From: Bacteroidales bacterium
Lineage (GTDB): Bacteria > Bacteroidota > Bacteroidia > Bacteroidales > UBA932
Reading direction: 5' to 3'
Length of the DNA: 19,770 nt
NCBI GenBank assembly: GCA_017556665.1
Contig: JAFYMJ010000183.1
Location: 1-19,770 of the forward strand
Positions 18,702 to 19,770 of this stretch are shown here, in pieces. Below the pieces are notes generated by a model that made no database searches, was not told the DNA's origin, and was given only the letters and a program-made list of their open reading frames with translations. Position 1 is the stretch's first letter, and every line of letters begins with the position of its first letter. A program made the position numbers and the translations under genes.

Positions 18702-18722
18702 CAAACCGTAACATTTGGTTTG
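18702..18722 (-). other. Hairpin directly 3' of tRNA-Trp
   Basis: CAAACC at 18702-18707 and GGTTTG at 18717-18722 form a 6-bp stem with a 9-base loop that abuts the 3' end of the tRNA. No strong U-run follows on the minus strand, so it is more likely a tRNA 3'-processing element or incidental structure than a terminator. Confidence 0.4.
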
Positions 18723-18793
18723 CAGGGGCAGAGCGATTCGAACGCCCATCAACGGTTTTGGAGACCGCTATTCTACCCTTGAACTATGCCCCT
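18723..18793 (-). tRNA. tRNA-Trp (anticodon CCA)
   Basis: The minus strand folds into a cloverleaf of 71 bases. The acceptor stem AGGGGCA pairs with TGCCCCT, followed by discriminator G. The D arm is GTTC/GAAT, the anticodon arm GCGGT-CTCCAAA-ACCGT with anticodon CCA, and the T arm GGGCG-TTCGAAT-CGCTC. The 3' CCA is not encoded (the next bases are CAA), so it must be added by the CCA enzyme. It sits between tuf and secE, the arrangement usual in this phylum. Confidence 0.97.
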
Positions 18794-18797
18794 AAAT

Positions 18798-18830
18798 AAG
18801 CTTTCACCAACCAAAAGCTAGTGAAAGCTT
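18798..18830 (-). other. Hairpin between tuf and tRNA-Trp
   Basis: AAGCTTTCAC (18798-18807) and GTGAAAGCTT (18821-18830) form a perfect 10-bp stem with a 13-base loop. It ends 4 bases before the mature tRNA 5' end. On the minus strand it is followed by ATTTAGGGG, which is not a U-run, so it is a poor terminator in the direction of transcription. It may stabilise the tuf 3' end or mark a cleavage site that separates tuf mRNA from the tRNA. Confidence 0.6.
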
Positions 18831-18854
18831 TTTATATTTAATTGCTAAATAAAA

Positions 18855-19770
18855 TTACTCAGCAATTTTAGTTACTTGACCAGCACCTACTGTTCTACCA
18901 CCCTCACGGATTGCGAAACGTAGACCCTCGTTGATAGCAACTGGGTAGATAAGCTCAACTTTAATAGTTACGTTATCACCAGGCATTACCATCTCAACAC
19001 CCTCTGGAAGAAGAATCTCACCAGTTACATCCAAAGTACGGATGAAGAATTGAGGACGATATTTGTTGTGGAATGGAGTGTGACGACCACCCTCTTCTTT
19101 CTTAAGAACATAGATCTCTGCAGTGAAAGTCTTATGAGGAGTGATTGTACCAGGTTTTGCAATAACTTGACCTCTCTTGATCTCTTTTTTATCGATACCA
19201 CGAAGAAGTAGACCTACGTTATCACCAGCCTCACCTTGATCTAGAAGTTTACGGAACATCTCAACACCTGTAACTGTTGATTTTTTAGGCTCCTCACCAA
19301 GACCGATAATTTGGATCTCCTCACCAACTTTGATGATACCAGTCTCAATTCTACCAGTAGCTACAGTACCACGACCAGTGATTGAGAATACGTCCTCAAC
19401 AGGCATCAAGAATGGTTTCTCATTGTCACGTGGAGGAAGTGGAACGTACTCATCTACAGCTGCCATAAGCTCCATAACTTTAGCCTCCCATTGAGGATCA
19501 CCGTTAAGTGCACCTAGAGCAGAACCACGGATGATAGGAGTGTTATCGCCATCGAAGTTGTAGAATGAAAGAAGCTCTCTAACCTCCATCTCTACTAGGT
19601 CGATCATCTCAGGATCATCAACGATATCTACTTTATTTAGGAATACAACGATTCTAGGAACGTTTACCTGACGAGCAAGTAGAATGTGCTCACGAGTCTG
19701 AGGCATAGGACCGTCAGTAGCAGCACAAACTAGGATAGCACCATCCATCTGAGCAGCACCAGTAACCATG
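18855..19770 (-). CDS. tuf: Elongation factor Tu (partial, N-terminus outside window)
   Basis: Delivers aminoacyl-tRNA to the ribosome as a GTPase. The window holds the last ~305 codons of a protein that is normally about 395; the ATG at 19769 is an internal methionine ([14 protein letters not shown]), so the true start and the P-loop lie beyond the right edge. Visible are the GTPase G4 motif NKVD, the G5-type SALGAL, domain 2 from [13 protein letters not shown], and domain 3 with FRTLDVTG..., PGDNVTI and the C-terminus [14 protein letters not shown]. It is the first gene seen of the minus-strand cluster; its promoter is not in the window. Confidence 0.97.
   Translation of the reverse strand, partial: MVTGAAQMDGAILVCAATDGPMPQTREHILLARQVNVPRIVVFLNKVDIVDDPEMIDLVEMEVRELLSFYNFDGDNTPIIRGSALGALNGDPQWEAKVMELMAAVDEYVPLPPRDNEKPFLMPVEDVFSITGRGTVATGRIETGIIKVGEEIQIIGLGEEPKKSTVTGVEMFRKLLDQGEAGDNVGLLLRGIDKKEIKRGQVIAKPGTITPHKTFTAEIYVLKKEEGGRHTPFHNKYRPQFFIRTLDVTGEILLPEGVEMVMPGDNVTIKVELIYPVAINEGLRFAIREGGRTVGAGQVTKIAE

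Noticed and set aside
18700..18712. TACGGTTTG on the minus strand as a secE promoter
   Set aside because: It has three bases instead of two between TA and TTTG, and the -33 element would have to lie inside the tRNA. No matching TTG is seen.
18855..19769. ATG at 19769 as the true start of tuf
   Set aside because: It corresponds to an internal methionine of EF-Tu ([11 protein letters not shown]); the P-loop and switch I must lie before it, outside the window.
1..19770. CRISPR array, insertion sequence, phage or defence system
   Set aside because: No spaced repeats, no transposase, integrase or nuclease-helicase genes beyond RecJ, and no foreign-looking island; every large frame is a recognisable housekeeping gene.

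Overview
The window reads as a chromosomal housekeeping segment from a member of the Bacteroidetes, most likely Bacteroidales. I base this on protein sequence character (RecJ, RpoB, LysS and the tuf/tRNA-Trp/secE layout), on A/T-rich leaders without any Shine-Dalgarno sequence ahead of the start codons, and on upstream motifs of the Bacteroidetes type (TTG, about 19-22 bases, then TAnnTTTG). DNA is AT-rich by eye. I cannot name a genus. I see no transposase, integrase, CRISPR array, attachment site or phage gene, and no stretch above 300 bases without a gene; the largest gaps are about 160 bases (recJ/lysS) and 145 bases (purA/rpoC).

Left part (1-7430). A 21-residue C-terminal tail of an unknown plus-strand gene is followed by aroK (shikimate kinase). 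recJ lies on the minus strand and converges on aroK, overlapping its 3' end. recJ is split by a one-base frameshift near 1002-1017: the nuclease core is in one frame and the C-terminal domain in another. Divergent from recJ is a plus-strand run: lysS (lysyl-tRNA synthetase), a SpoU/TrmH-family RNA methyltransferase that starts immediately after the lysS stop, aroE (shikimate dehydrogenase, with an altered cofactor-loop region), ssb with its own putative promoter, and purA (adenylosuccinate synthetase). A perfect 18-base palindrome flanked by A and T runs ends this run.

Right part (7430-19770). All genes are on the minus strand, so transcription runs right to left: tuf (cut by the window edge), tRNA-Trp(CCA), secE, nusG, rplK, rplA, rplJ, rplL, rpoB, rpoC, then a hairpin terminator that faces the purA terminator. 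This is the classic translation/transcription cluster: EF-Tu, the SecE translocon subunit, NusG, the L11/L1 and L10/L12 ribosomal proteins, and the two large RNA polymerase subunits. A hairpin with a short U-run between rplL and rpoB could be a partial terminator setting the ratio of ribosomal proteins to polymerase. Hairpins on both sides of tRNA-Trp suggest processing from a tuf-tRNA-secE transcript.

I did not find a new biological system. The observations most worth following up are the recJ frameshift, the altered aroE loop, the rplL-rpoB hairpin, and the near-exclusive use of GAG for glutamate in highly expressed genes.
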